Below are positions 1 through 9,500 of a stretch of 32,066 bases of DNA, in pieces (positions within the stretch are counted from its first letter, which is position 1; every line of letters starts with the position of its first letter). Below the pieces are notes generated by a model. That model was not told where the DNA came from, searched no databases, and worked only from the letters and a program-made list of their open reading frames with translations. A program made the translations under genes and the position numbers. Source of the DNA: a virus; the IMG/VR virus record IMGVR_UViG_3300043468_000908, positions 1 through 32,066 of that record. The stretch is one strand, 5' to 3'.

Positions 1-2
1 GC

Positions 3-758
3 GCCTGGACGGGTGTGACCAAGGCCGCCGATACGCAGGCGGCGCTGGCCGGCGCTGGCGCCCAGAACCAGGCGCGCAAGCAGCTCCGCAACGAGGCGAT
101 GGGTTTACAGGGCGATGCGCTCAACATCGGCAGCAACTTGCCGTCGCAGGCCGGCAGCTTCATGAGCACGGGCATGCAATCCGGCAACAGCGCCGTCGGC
201 AACAACATCAGCAATCAGAATAGCTGGCGCGCCAACATGGGAATCATGAACACTGGCTTTGAGGGCGCGATGACCGGGTGGAACAACTCGGCGAACATCT
301 GGCGCAATATCGGAAAAGACCGAACCGATATGCTCAACTACAGCGACAAGATGCGCGCCGAGTCCATGCAGGGAATGATGGGCGGCGCTGGCCAGCTTTT
401 TGGCGCGGTGCTTGGCATGTCCAGCAAAGAAGCCAAAGAAGACAAGCGCGAGGTCAAAGGCGTTCTCGAAGCGGTCAAGGAAATGCCCGTCGAGGCTTGG
501 CGCTACAAAGAAGGCGTCGTCAATGACGGCGGCGAGCAGCACGTCGGCACTTACGCCGAAGACTTCCAGAAAGCCACCGGCCTTGGCAATGGCAAAAGCA
601 TCAATCTCATGGACGCCATCGGCGTCACCATGGGCGCGGTCAAGGAGCTGGCCGAGAAGGTCGAAACCATCAAGGGCGGCTCGGACGGCGACGAGAAGCC
701 GGCCCCGCGGCGGACCGCCGCGCGCCGCGGCAAGAGCATCATGAAGGAGGCCGCATAA
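3..758 (+). CDS. Virion/tail protein with C-terminal endosialidase-type (S74) chaperone domain, 5'-truncated
   Basis: The reading frame is open to the left edge, so the true start lies outside the window; the GTG at 15 is only the first internal start codon. The N-terminal part is Gln/Asn/Ala/Gly-rich (runs such as SNLPSQAGSF and NNISNQNSW), as in phage internal or tail proteins. From about nt 420 the sequence SSKEAKEDKREV, then VEAWRYKEGV, HVGTYAEDFQ and INLMDAIGVTMGAVKEL match the pattern of the peptidase S74 intramolecular chaperone domain. In that family the domain helps a trimeric fibre fold and may cleave itself off. A basic tail (RRTAARRGK) follows. The stop overlaps the next start (TAATG), so the two are translationally coupled. 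The position just before the lysozyme and giant genes suggests a gp14-like internal virion protein, which is inference. Confidence 0.75.
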   Translation, partial: AWTGVTKAADTQAALAGAGAQNQARKQLRNEAMGLQGDALNIGSNLPSQAGSFMSTGMQSGNSAVGNNISNQNSWRANMGIMNTGFEGAMTGWNNSANIWRNIGKDRTDMLNYSDKMRAESMQGMMGGAGQLFGAVLGMSSKEAKEDKREVKGVLEAVKEMPVEAWRYKEGVVNDGGEQHVGTYAEDFQKATGLGNGKSINLMDAIGVTMGAVKELAEKVETIKGGSDGDEKPAPRRTAARRGKSIMKEAA

Positions 759-2215
759 TGGCGATCGGTCAGGAAACGGAAGGCCGTGGCATTGGCAGCT
801 TTTTGCAGCGCTCCCAGCGGCAATGGGAACAGCAGCGCATGATCGAGGCGCAGGAAGAAATGCGCCGCCAGCGTGAAATGCAGGTCGAAGAAGCCAAAAA
901 GGAAAAGTCGCAGGACGGCGGCGGCGAGAAAAAGAAGGACACGTCCCCGGCGTCTAAGAGCGGGCTGAATACGCCGTCATCGTCGATCGCTTCGATCGGC
1001 TCGAACGCTGTAACCTTGCCGGCCGCAGCGCGCGCAGGCGCGGGAGCCGGCGGCGCAACGCCGGTCTCTTTCGGCTCAAACTCGATGGCGATGTATACAG
1101 CGCTCACTGACCTTGGCGTAAAGCCGCAGGTCGCGGCCGGAGCCGTCGGCTCGATGATGGGCGAGAGCGGCCGGCGCATAAACCCCGCCGCATACAACCC
1201 GAACGATCGCGGCAAGCCGTCAGGCGGCGCGCTGCAATGGCGCGCGGAGCGTCTTGACGGGCTCTACAAATTCGCTGGCACGCGCGACATCAACCAGATT
1301 CCGATCGATACGCAGGCGAGGTATATGCAGCAAGAGCTTCTTGGCAATGCGCCAAGCAATGAGAATAAAGCTCTCAATGCGCTGCTCAATGCTAACACCG
1401 TCGCAGATGGCGCGCGGATATGGACCTATAATTTCGAGCGGCCCTATGACAAGCCGGGCGAAACCGCGCGTCGCACGCCAATGGGCGAGCAATTCTGGTC
1501 GTCCATCCAGAATGGTTCGGTAGTTTCGACCACGCCGAGCAGGCAAAATCGCGACGCAGGCAACATTCGTAATCCCGTGCAGGTCGCCGCAAACACGACC
1601 ACGATGAATGACGCCTCGCCGACGCCGCGGCCCAGCGGCGAGGTCACGCCCGGCTCGGGAGCAACGCAGACGACGCCGCCACCGGCAACCACGCCAACAA
1701 CAACCGGAGCCGCGCCGAATCCCGGCGCAAGCGCTCCCCTTCCCCCGCGCCGGCCGAATGACTTGAATCCGGAGTTTCCGAACAATCGCGGTCAAGACCC
1801 TGGATTGCCCCCGCGCCGCCCGGAAATGGGTCCGCCCATGACAGCCGAGCAGCCTGCGCAACCTGCACAGACAAGCGCACAGCCGGCACAGCAAACCGAC
1901 ACCGATCCGGTCGGCGGCTTCTTGAAAGACATTGGTTCGTTCTTCTCCGGCGAGCCGATCAAGGACAAATACGGCCGCGAATGGGATGCGCTCTATGGCT
2001 TCGAGAAGCCGCCGGGCGAAACCGCGGCGGCTTTCCAGCGGTCGAATGAATCGGCCGCGGCCAGCAATACGCCGTCCATGCTCGACCGTTCGAGCGCGGC
2101 GACAGCCACAGCGACGTCGGCTGATGCGTCGTCGAAGTCTGTCTTTAGCGACATGCCAGACATCGGCTCCGGCTTCTCCGGCGCGCTCAATTTCTTCTCT
2201 TCGCTATTCGGTTAA
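758..2215 (+). CDS. Virion-associated protein with phage tail lysozyme domain
   Basis: 485 residues. The ATG overlaps the previous stop, with a strong AAGGAGG 8 bases upstream. Residues 20-60 form a charged coiled coil. Residues about 112-235 match the phage tail lysozyme pattern: a helix ending VAAGAVGSMMGESG, with E136 the likely catalytic acid, then NPAAYNPND, GGALQW and the helix containing QARYMQQEL. This fold cleaves peptidoglycan so the particle can cross the cell wall. Residues about 270-375 are a Pro/Thr/Ala/Gln linker with repeated PPRRP motifs, probably disordered. The last 100 residues hold short Gly/Phe-rich segments (GGFLKDIGSFFSG, GALNFFSSLFG) that may contact membrane. It lies inside the virion gene run and corresponds in position to T7 gp15 or gp16. 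The lysozyme assignment is fairly secure; its place in the particle is inference. Confidence 0.75.
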   Translation: MAIGQETEGRGIGSFLQRSQRQWEQQRMIEAQEEMRRQREMQVEEAKKEKSQDGGGEKKKDTSPASKSGLNTPSSSIASIGSNAVTLPAAARAGAGAGGATPVSFGSNSMAMYTALTDLGVKPQVAAGAVGSMMGESGRRINPAAYNPNDRGKPSGGALQWRAERLDGLYKFAGTRDINQIPIDTQARYMQQELLGNAPSNENKALNALLNANTVADGARIWTYNFERPYDKPGETARRTPMGEQFWSSIQNGSVVSTTPSRQNRDAGNIRNPVQVAANTTTMNDASPTPRPSGEVTPGSGATQTTPPPATTPTTTGAAPNPGASAPLPPRRPNDLNPEFPNNRGQDPGLPPRRPEMGPPMTAEQPAQPAQTSAQPAQQTDTDPVGGFLKDIGSFFSGEPIKDKYGREWDALYGFEKPPGETAAAFQRSNESAAASNTPSMLDRSSAATATATSADASSKSVFSDMPDIGSGFSGALNFFSSLFG

Positions 2216-2227
2216 GGAGCGGCAACA

Positions 2228-3505
2228 ATGTCCGGCTTTGGATATGGCATCGGCAGTTTCATGGAAGGCTTGGCTTCGGGAATCCGCAGCGGCCAGGCGA
2301 TTTCAGCAAGAAACCGATCGGAAGCGCTCGATGAACGACGCCTCCAAATGCAGGAAGAGGCGGCGCGCCGCGACGCGGAAAATGACGCCTATACCCGATC
2401 CGTCAACGAAAAGAAGATGAAGTGGGCGGAAGAAGATCGGGCGACCTCAAAATCCAATGAAGAGCGCTTGCTTAAAGAGCATGAAGCCGATCGCGCCTGG
2501 CAGGAAAAGCAGCACGGATGGTCCGAGCAGGATCGCACGCGACAGGAAGCCGATCGCGCGGCCAATGCGCCGCTTGTCGAATCAACGCGCAAGGCGGCGA
2601 TCCTTGAACAGGAAAACAAGCTCAAGGGCGCGCAGACCGAGGCGGACGTCCGCAAAATGGGCGACCAGGCAAAGACCGATTACGAGGGGACGAAATCAAA
2701 ATCGATCCTTGTCGGGAAGGACGAAGCTGGCAACACGACCTATTCCGTGGACGGCGAGAAGGCCGCCAGTAAGGAAGAGGCCGAAAAGATTTTCGAGCAG
2801 CGCCACGGCTCATTCATGGACAATTATTACACCAACATCGCGCCGAAGGTTATGGAGAGCTATATCCAGAACGGTCAGCCGGAAAAGGCTGAAATGTTCC
2901 GGAAATATCTCGACGCCGACCAAGGACGGAAGGCCGTTGAGATTGGCGGCCGGATCATGCAGTCGTATCTCTTGGGCGACATAGACGGCGTGAACAAGCA
3001 CCTTAATCAGCTCGTTCGCGGCGGAAAATACATGGTCACAGATGGCTATGACGTTAAAGGCGAGCTTTTGAAGGACGAAGGAGGCAAGTCCGTTGGTCTG
3101 CGCATCGTGTCCAAAAACAAGGCGACAGGCGAGGTTTTTAATAGAGACTACACTGGCGATCAGCTTGCAGAAGGCGTCGCAGGTATCGCAAATCCGACAG
3201 TCCTATTTGAGCATGGCCTACAGTCGGCGGCGCAGGCGCGCGCGCAGGCGGCCGAAGAGCGCAAAAAGGGTCTCGACACCGGCGCGGACATCATGAAAAA
3301 GCAGGCGGAGCTTGGTGATCCAAACGCTCTGAAAAAAGAGCTTTACGACAAGATGATCCAAAACGGACGCATCAAGGCGAACATGACCCCGCAGCAGGTC
3401 GGTGAGATCGTCAATCAGGAATATGACGCGATTTACGGCAAGGGCGCGGGAAAAACGGTCATGCCATCCGGGATTCCAACGGTCACTTGGGGACCAGGCC
3501 GATAA
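2228..3505 (+). CDS. Coiled-coil phage structural/ejection protein of unknown function
   Basis: 425 residues with AAGGAG 8 bases before the ATG. It starts with a short Gly-rich hydrophobic segment (FGYGIGSFMEGLASGI), similar in style to the end of the preceding protein. Residues 25-150 are then an uninterrupted, highly charged heptad-like helix rich in Glu, Arg, Lys and Ala. The rest is a mixed alpha/beta region, with another Ala/Gln/Arg helix near residue 335. No catalytic motif is visible. The position between a tail-lysozyme protein and the giant transglycosylase-headed protein fits an internal-core or ejection protein such as T7 gp15, but I do not recognise the family. A 67-base regulatory gap follows, so the gene probably closes this transcription segment. 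Confidence 0.65.
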   Translation: MSGFGYGIGSFMEGLASGIRSGQAISARNRSEALDERRLQMQEEAARRDAENDAYTRSVNEKKMKWAEEDRATSKSNEERLLKEHEADRAWQEKQHGWSEQDRTRQEADRAANAPLVESTRKAAILEQENKLKGAQTEADVRKMGDQAKTDYEGTKSKSILVGKDEAGNTTYSVDGEKAASKEEAEKIFEQRHGSFMDNYYTNIAPKVMESYIQNGQPEKAEMFRKYLDADQGRKAVEIGGRIMQSYLLGDIDGVNKHLNQLVRGGKYMVTDGYDVKGELLKDEGGKSVGLRIVSKNKATGEVFNRDYTGDQLAEGVAGIANPTVLFEHGLQSAAQARAQAAEERKKGLDTGADIMKKQAELGDPNALKKELYDKMIQNGRIKANMTPQQVGEIVNQEYDAIYGKGAGKTVMPSGIPTVTWGPGR

Positions 3506-3508
3506 GGC

Positions 3509-3572
3509 TTCAATATCGGATAGTTTCGGGGTATAAATCGGATGATTTCCGAATTTACTCCGGGGCTATCCG
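3509..3572 (+). promoter_or_regulatory. Candidate promoter and two operator dyads in front of the giant polyvalent gene
   Basis: This is the only sizeable gap in the virion gene run. A possible promoter has TTCAAT at 3509-3514, a 17-base spacer and TATAAA at 3532-3537. The -10 is good and the -35 is weak. Dyad TCGGA-TAGTT-TCGGG (3516-3530, two mismatches) fills the spacer. A perfect dyad TCGGA-TGATT-TCCGA (3538-3552) covers the expected transcription start. A third half-site, ATCCGAT (3568-3574), runs into the ATG at 3573. The giant gene has only a weak Shine-Dalgarno (CGGGG at 3561-3565), so protein bound here could affect both transcription and initiation. The sequence elements are seen directly; their function is inference. 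Confidence 0.6.
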
Positions 3573-6500
3573 ATGGTCGACTCAACGCTCTATCCCGCGT
3601 CCGAAGCATTTAACGCAGGCTTGGAGGCGACAGGGGTAGGCGATACGGCTGCCGGCCGGTCAATTTTCCAGTCCCGTGAAGCGCAAAAAGCGCCCGGCCC
3701 CGATCCGGAAACGATCGACGCTTTCAAAGCGGCCGCCGTGAAATACAACGTCCCGGCCGACGTCCTGCTTTCGATCGCCGAGAAGGACTCGAATTTCAAC
3801 GCCTTCAACCGCTCGCGCGGCCCCGGCGCTAAAGTGCGCGGGATCATCAATGTCTCTGATGAGGAAGTCTCGCGCGGCGAAAACGGCAATCCATACGACC
3901 CCAGCCAAAACGTAGACGCTGCCGCGCGCAAAATCCGCTCCTACATGGACGCGGGCATGTCGGTGCAGGACGCCATCAAAGCCCATGCCGGCGGCGTCGA
4001 TAAGAGCAAATGGGGACCAGACGTCGAAGCCTATGGGCAGGACGTCATGTCCCGCACGCAGCGCTTGGCCGAGCAATTCATTCCCGAGGCCGCGCCGCGC
4101 GTGGTCGAAACGGAAACGCATCGAGACGCCAAAGGTCAGGCGGTCCCGCCGACGGTCGAAGAACAGCGTCAAATGTTCGGCATCACCGATCCGGGTCGCC
4201 CCGGCATTGGTCAGCAGCTTGGCGAAGACGTGCAGCGCGGCACGGCCAATCTGGCAAACATCGGCCGCGGACTGAAAGGCATGGCGCAGGCGGCGGTGGG
4301 GGATGAAGCCGGCGCGAAAGCCACGCTCGATGAATACGTCAAACGCGAATATCTCAACGCTCGCGAAAACCCGGCGGTCATCGGCAGCTATAAAAACGTC
4401 AAGGATTTTGGCGACGCCGGCCGATATGCGGTTGAGGCGATCGGCGAAAACGCCGCCATGTTCCTGCCAGCGCTCGCCACCGGCGGCATCGGCGCAGTTG
4501 CAGGCCGCGGCATTGCGGAGCGCGCGGCGGTTCGCTTTATTGAGGATCAGGTCGCAAAAGGCATGAGCCGCGAGGCGGCTGAGACGCTGGCCGCAAAGAT
4601 GGTGGAGCGCGGGATCACGGTCGGCGCGGCCGCCGGCGCGGCTCCGTCAACCATGGGCATGGAAACCGGCTCGATTGGCGGCGACATTTACAAAGAGACG
4701 GGACAAATCCGCCCTGGCGTTGCGGCCGTTGGCGGCGCGGCCGCCGGCGCACTCGATCTTGTCGAGCCGGTCATGGCGATCAAAAAGGCTTTTGGGCCGT
4801 CCGTCGCTGAGCCGGTCAAGGACATGGTCATCAGCGCGATCGCCAAGCGCGTTGGCGTCGAGGGCTTGAAACAATTTGCGGTCGAAGCCGGCACCGAAGG
4901 CTTGCAGACGATCATCGAGCAGGCTTCGACGCGCAACGTAGACGGTAAGGCGCTTTTTACCCCTGAATTGCTCGACGAGGTGGTGGATTCTGCGCTCAAG
5001 GGCGGCATCGGCGGCGGCGTCATGGGCGTCGGATCGCAGGTCGCCAATGAGATTGCAGAGCCGCGCACCGTTCCTGAACCTGCGCCAGAGCGCAAAGAGC
5101 CGACGATCGAGGCAGGTTCTCCCCCGCCGCCGCCGGCCGCCGCCGGCGAAGCGGTCAAAGAAATTGCCGCAGAAGCGCCCGGCCGCCAAACCTCCGCAGA
5201 TTTGCAGGCCGTTGAACAGGCGGCTCCGAAGCCGGCGACCGCGCGTCCCGGCGGCCAAGGCCCACTGTCTCGCATCCTCGAAACGGGCGCGCCAGAAGTG
5301 GCCCCGCTGGCGACCGCCGCCGGCGAGCGCGTCACCCTTTCCGACGAAATGGGCAGCCTCACGGGCGCCGTCATTTCGCAGGACGCAGAAGGCGTGCTGT
5401 TCAAGTCGGATGACGGTCTCGAGCAGTTAATCAGCAATCAGGACATTGTTGACGGCAAGGTGAGGATCGCCAAGGGCGGCGAAGCGCCGGTTTCCCAGGC
5501 TCCCGCGCCAGTCGTGGAGCCGGCCCCAGCGCCCGTTGTCTCTCAAGAAGCGCCGGTCAGTGAGACGCAAGCCGCGTTGCCTTCAACGGAAGAGACGCAA
5601 GCCGCGCCGGCAAAAGAAGCGACCGACAGCGACATCGCCGAGCAGGCGATGGCCACGATCACCGAGCCGCCGGTCACGTTCAAGCGCACCTACGAGGATA
5701 TGTCCGAGCCGGAGTTGCGCGATCGGATGAAATACATCGCTGGTCAGGCAAAGGCCGCCGGCGGCTGGAACAAGATGCTCATTGAAGAGCGCAAGAAGAT
5801 TGAAAAGGCGATCAACGCGCTCAAAGCGCCCGCTCCTGCCCTGCCCGAGAATGAGAAGCCGGCGAGCGCGCCGTCGCCTTTGCCTACCGCGGAACAAGTC
5901 TCTGCCGATATGAAAGACGCCGGCGATCAGGCGAAGGCTACAGCAGGCTTTGACGCGGCGTCCGTTGCGCAGCGCCAGCAAGAGCGCGCTGATTTCGACA
6001 AGCGGTTTGCCGAAGCGCAGGCCAACTCCAAGGCGGCCATCGATGAAATGCGGGCCACCACGGAGCGCTTGCTTGGCCGGGACAAGCCCAAGGCGGAGGA
6101 ACCCGCGCCTACCATTGATCCAAACAAACTGCGGTGGATTCTCAACAACACCTGGGGCGCGCGTCCGGCCGCACAGGCGGCAGTCGAGAACAACGGCCTG
6201 ACGGCAACCCATGAGGTTACGGACAACGGCAAGGGCCGGTTCACAGTCGTTCCGAAGGCGGAAAAGGACGTGTCAACGCAATCGACACGTCCCGAAAACG
6301 TGTCGATGAATCAGGAAAAAATTGACACGTCGGCGCAAGCGCCGGCCGCGACTGAGGCTACAGAGCGCTGGGAATACCCACCGCAATCCGGTGAGCCAAA
6401 AGACCATTACGAAGGCAAAAAAGCCGTCGTCGATTATATGAACAAAGACATTGGCAAAGACGAGCTTATTAATCGTCTTTCCAGTCTCGACATGCCAGAA

Positions 6501-9500
6501 GGTGTGCTTCAGGCAATAACAAACCGTGTTTCCGATTTCGTCGAAAATGACATTCAGAAAGTTCTGACAAACCAAAAAGCGCGCGCGTCTGCGCCCGCGC
6601 CAGTCGAGACGAAGAAGCCGCGCCGTGACGCCGCGCGCCGCACACAGAAAAAGGCGAAGGCGGTCGAGCAGCCGGCACCGAAAAAGCCAGCGCCGCAGCA
6701 GAAGCTGATCGGCGAGAACCGCCGCGGCAACAAGGTATATGAAGACGAGAACGGCGTCCGGTCGTATGTCGAAAGCGGCATAAGGGTTTCAGAACCCGTT
6801 GAGATCGTCCCCGGCGGCCCCGCATCGTTCGACTCAAGCCGTCGCAGCTCTGATTTCAAAACTCGCGACGAGCTTGCGCCGCCGGCGGCCGAGAAAGCCG
6901 CCGAGCCCGCCGTCTCGCAAAACAGCGTCTTCACCGATGACGCCTACGCCGCAGCCGTCGCGCGCTTCAACAAGCGCCACAAGGGCTCAAAGTTCAATTC
7001 CGGCATTGATCCGGAGGACTTGGCCGACGGCATCATCATGGCCGGCTATCACATCGAGAAGGGCGCTCGCACCTTCTCCGCCTATGCCGAAGCCATGCTC
7101 GAGTCTTTGGGCGAGAAGGTTCGCCCGTTCCTGAAATCGTGGTATCTTGGCGTTAAATTCGATCCGCGCGGAGCCGGCTTTGATGGCATGGACAGCGCGG
7201 CCGCCGTCGAGGCGTTTGATCTTGCCTCGCTGAATGGAGAGCGGAATGAACCTGCAAAACTGGATCAACCAAGCGCGGGAGCACTGGAAGGAGTTCCAGC
7301 CAACGCGGTTCAAGGAGCTACAGAAGGCCGGGAAGCTGGAACCCGCGCTGAAAGAGGCGGCCGAGAAGACACATCAGGAAATGAGCGAGCTGGAAGCCCA
7401 GGGCTTTCAGGAATGGGAAGCGTGGGAAATGGTCAGGGAGAGCTACCTATTCCCGCCGGAAGAGCAGAGCCTCAAGGATCAAGAGGACAACGAGCCAGTG
7501 GCGAGCGAAGCGGCGAGACTGTTCAACGAGATCGCGCGTCTCAAGAGCGAAATCCTGCGCGGGGAGATCGGGGAAGACTAGACTCCGATCCGGCGTCCGG
7601 CCGTCCGGCTAAAGAAACGTCGGCTGATTTTGCGATCTCGGACGAGGACCGGATCGGCGAAGGCGGCCAGAAGACCAAATACAAAAACAACGTCGCTGCA
7701 ATCCGCATCCTCAAGCGCCTCGAAGAGACCGGCGAGCCGGCGTCGCGCGCCGATCAGGCGGCGCTCGCCAAATACGTCGGCTGGGGCGGCATCCCGCAGG
7801 CTTTCGAGCGCAGCGATGGCGCGGTCTCGAAGGGATGGGAGAAAGAGGCGGCCGAGCTTAAGGAGCTTCTGACGCCCGAAGAATACGCCGAAGCGGCGGC
7901 ATCCACGCAATATGCGCACTACACCGCGCCCGAGGTCGTTTCGGCCATGTGGGACGGCATGCGCCGCATGGGCTTCAACGGCGGCCGTGTGCTTGAGCCC
8001 GGCATGGGCGTCGGCAATTTCTTCGGTCTCATGCCAAAAGATTTGCGCGCGGCGTCTGCGCTGCACGGCGTCGAGAAGGACATCATCACCGGCGGCGTCG
8101 CCAAAGGTCTCTATCCGGCGGCCAAGATCGCAGCGCCCATGGATTTCCGCGACTACACGATTCCGGAAGGCTACTTCGACGCCGCAATCGGAAACCCGCC
8201 CTTCGCCTCGACCAAGATCAAAGACACGGTCAATCGAGACATCAGCGGCTTCTCCCTGCACAATTACTTCTTCGCCAAAGCGCTGAACGGCCTGAAACCG
8301 GGCGGCGTCATGTCGATGGTCGTGACCAGTCGCATGCTCGACAGCATCAGCGACGCCTCACGGCAATACATGGCGGCGCGCGCCGATCTGGTCGCGGCCA
8401 TTCGCCTGCCAAATAACGCATTCCTCAAGAACGCCGGCACGCAGGTCACGACCGACATCATCATCCTGCGCAAGCGCAAGGAGGGCGAAAAGCCGTCCGG
8501 AGAGACGTGGTCAAAGGTCGGTGAATACACCAATGAGAAGGGCCAGACGGTCCCGCTCAATGAATATTTCATCCGTCATCCGGAGAACATGCTGGGCGAG
8601 TTTGGCCCGTTTGGCTCCATGTATAATCCCGACGAGCCGGCGCTTGTTTCGCGCGAGGGCCAGGACACCCCCGCGCTCCTGCGCGAGGCCATGGCGCGAC
8701 TGCCGCAGAACATCACCAGCGGCTCCGCCATCGAGGTGAAGGACGAGTCGTCGATTGACCCCACGTCGATCGAGCATGTCCGTGTCGGTTCGGCCTTTAT
8801 GCGTGATGGCAAGGTCATGCTGCGCGAGCCGGATCGTCTTGGCGAGCCGCAGGCGTCAGAGGCGACATTCCCGAGCGAGAAGGCCAAAGAGCGCGTCGTC
8901 GGCATGGTCGGCGTCCGCGACGCCTTCGCCAAGCTGCGCGCCCTACAGCTCAACGCCAAAGCGACCGACAAGCAAATCGAGGCGGCGCGCGCCGAGCTGA
9001 ACGGAGTTTATGACAAATTCGTCCGGACGAACGGCTACATCAACGAAGAGGCCAATAAGCGCCTATTCCGCGACGACCCGTCATGGCCGCAGATTTCGGC
9101 GCTTGAAGACGGTTTCAGCAAAGGGATCACGCCGGCGGTCGCAAAATCGACCGGGCAGGCTCCGGCCAAGCCGTCAGCCAAGAAGGCTGCGATCTTCTCC
9201 AAGCGCACGCAGTCCCCATACGCCCCGCCGACCAAAGCGGCGACGGCGAAGGACGCGCTGCTGGCGTCGCTGTCAGAACGCGGTCGCATCGATCTCGACC
9301 TGATGCAAAAGCTTTACGGCAAGGATCAGGACGCCATCACCAAAGAGCTTGGCGATCTGGTCTATAACGACCCGATCAAAGGGCCGGTCACGCGCGAGGA
9401 ATATTTATCCGGAAACGTGAAGGCGAAGCTGGCGCAGGCCATCGAGGCGGCCCAGAATGACCCGGCCATGCAGCGCAATGTGGATGCGCTGCGCGAGGTT

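Noticed and set aside
105-542. Minus-strand frame opposite the first gene, and similar frames opposite other genes
   Set aside because: These are shadows of sense genes with recognisable domains. They have no ribosome sites and no motifs.
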